Positions 62,784-64,000 of a stretch of 64,000 nucleotides of DNA are shown here, in pieces. The DNA comes from JAAGZL01 sp050291725 (GTDB lineage: Bacteria; Pseudomonadota; Gammaproteobacteria; Chromatiales; Chromatiaceae). The stretch lies in the NCBI GenBank assembly GCA_050291725.1, contig JBNKKH010000016.1:19701-83700 (forward strand), given 5' to 3'. A model generated the notes under the pieces. The model had not been told where the DNA came from. It worked only from the letters and a program-made list of their open reading frames with translations, and did not search any database. Each line of letters opens with the position of its first letter. Positions within the stretch are counted from its first letter, which is position 1. The translations under genes were made by a program, and so were the position numbers.

Positions 62784-64000
62784 TAGCTTGGTTTGCACGT
62801 AACCATGTTGCGGCCAATCTTTTGATGGGAAGCATGCTGGTAGTAGGTCTGTTTTCTCTTACGCAACGTATTCCGCTAGAGGTTTTTCCAGATATAGATC
62901 TGGAAATGGTAAGTGTGAGTATTTCATTGCGTGGCGCCACTCCGGAGGATGCAGAGCAGAGCGTCGCCATCCTGGTGGAGGAGGCAGTACAAGACCTGGA
63001 AGGTATCGATACAATAACCAGTACCTCTACTGAAAGTTCGGCAAAAATTAATATTGAGGTTGAATCTGGGTACGATTCAAGAGAGCTCCTGTCAGATGTC
63101 AAAAGCCGTGTAGATGCTATTAATAACTTCCCAGTAGAAGCAGAAAAGCCGGTAATTAGCCTCATGACCAGGAAACGTGAAGTTATCTCTGTAGCTATCG
63201 CTGGTCCATACTCTGAAAAAGAGATACGCGCCATGACCGAGCAAGTGCGTGATGATTTGTTGCGCATCCCTGGTATTACCCAGGCCGAGCTGGATTCGGT
63301 ACGTGACTACGAGATTGCCATAGAGGTTACTAAAGACCGCCTGCGTCAGTACGGCATCTCTCTCAAGCAGGTGGCAGATACCATTGCCAAAAGTGCTCAG
63401 GATATCTCTGCCGGCACCATCAAGGCTGACGGTGGCGATATTCTTATCCGTTCTAAAGGCAAGGCCTATGACCGCGAGCAGTTTGAAAATATCGTAATAC
63501 TCACCCGGCCAGATGGGAGCATAGTTCAGGTCAAGGATTTGGCTAAAGTGGTGGATGGATTTGAAGAGAGTGCTTTACGTAGTCGTTTTAACGGGCAGAA
63601 GGCCGCATTTGTAGATGTGTACCGGGTTGGGGATCAGAGCGCGATTGAAGTAGCCGACAAGGTTATTGAGTATGTAAGTGAACGCCAAGCTGGACTACCC
63701 AAAGGGGTAGAGATGACGGTATGGCGTGATCGTTCCAAGATTGTAAAAAAACGCCTGCAGACTTTGGTTAATAATGCAATACAAGGCGGTATTCTGGTGC
63801 TGCTTCTGCTTACCCTGTTTCTGCGTCCGTTTGTTGCCTTTTGGGTGTTTATTGGCATTCCGGTAAGTTTCATGGGTGCTTTTCTGGCTATGGCGTATTT
63901 CGGCGTGACTCTGAACATAATGAGTCTGTTTGCCTTTCTACTGGTTCTAGGTATTGTGGTAGATGATGCCATTGTTACCGGTGAGAACGTATACACTCAT
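62780..64000 (+). CDS. RND efflux pump, inner membrane subunit (AcrB-like), C-terminus cut by window edge
   Basis: 407 residues visible, about 40% of the usual 1,030. WFARNHVAANLLMGSMLVVGLFS is the first helix, FPDIDLEMVSVSISLRGATPEDAEQSV the porter domain, and helices 2-4 begin near 335. The proton-relay Asp pair is seen in GIVVDDAIV close to the edge. Frame intact. Substrate unknown (drug, lipid or dye); paired with the adaptor directly upstream. Confidence 0.93.
   Translation, partial: MIAWFARNHVAANLLMGSMLVVGLFSLTQRIPLEVFPDIDLEMVSVSISLRGATPEDAEQSVAILVEEAVQDLEGIDTITSTSTESSAKINIEVESGYDSRELLSDVKSRVDAINNFPVEAEKPVISLMTRKREVISVAIAGPYSEKEIRAMTEQVRDDLLRIPGITQAELDSVRDYEIAIEVTKDRLRQYGISLKQVADTIAKSAQDISAGTIKADGGDILIRSKGKAYDREQFENIVILTRPDGSIVQVKDLAKVVDGFEESALRSRFNGQKAAFVDVYRVGDQSAIEVADKVIEYVSERQAGLPKGVEMTVWRDRSKIVKKRLQTLVNNAIQGGILVLLLLTLFLRPFVAFWVFIGIPVSFMGAFLAMAYFGVTLNIMSLFAFLLVLGIVVDDAIVTGENVYTH

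Noticed and set aside
1..64000. tRNA, rRNA, CRISPR, insertion sequence, prophage or replication origin
   Set aside because: None was seen on reading both strands by eye; a small RNA without strong structure could still be missed.

Overview
The window comes from a free-living-type, motile gammaproteobacterium with a sulfur-oxidising lifestyle. The gene order leuC-leuD-leuB-asd-fimV-truA-trpF-accD-folC-dedD-cvpA-purF-metZ is the one known from Pseudomonas and Chromatiales-like bacteria. The sulfur genes are flavocytochrome c sulfide dehydrogenase (fccAB), a rhodanese-TusA-DsrE2 sulfur-transfer module, and CysG for siroheme. I cannot name the genus from sequence alone. No rRNA, tRNA, CRISPR array, insertion sequence or prophage was seen. 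Both window edges cut genes: a trypsin-like protease on the left and an RND pump on the right.

Layout. 1-3.1 kb is accessory and partly decayed: a secreted protease, the remains of a hybrid sensor kinase, and a glycosyltransferase. 3.2-8.1 kb holds eda, a pirin, and cysG-ubiT divergent from rhodanese-tusA-dsrE2. 8.4-23.5 kb mixes c-di-GMP signalling (a PhnD-like binding protein with a GGDEF-EAL protein, a REC-REC-PAS-GGDEF-EAL protein, an HD-GYP protein), export (ABC exporter, TolC), aroC, an MFS carrier, a thioesterase and an SLC13 permease. 23.5-44 kb is the conserved biosynthetic block: LysR, leuCDB, asd, fimV, truA, trpFBA, accD, folC, dedD, cvpA, purF, metZ. It is interrupted by one large unrecognised gene with a PilZ-like domain. 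44-46 kb has SprT and two unrecognised genes. 46.2-54.3 kb is the sulfide-oxidation locus. 54.5-64 kb has cheV, ygiQ, thrC, a citramalate/isopropylmalate synthase-like enzyme and an RND efflux pair.

How parts fit. The most notable unit is 46.2-51.6 kb. A membrane histidine kinase and an NtrC-type sigma-54 activator lie directly upstream of fccAB, and the fccA promoter region carries an exactly spaced -24/-12 element (TGGCAC-N5-TTGC) with two dyads about 80 and 107 bp upstream of the predicted start. This points to a dedicated two-component, sigma-54 switch for sulfide oxidation. Convergent to it is a c4-like cytochrome / NapC-type tetraheme cytochrome / secreted ankyrin protein cluster that could carry the electrons.

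Two sigma-28 (FliA) promoters were also found by eye. One is in front of cheV. The other is in front of the 850-residue REC-REC-PAS-GGDEF-EAL protein, whose EAL domain has lost a catalytic glutamate. This suggests that a c-di-GMP synthase is co-expressed with the flagellar regulon.
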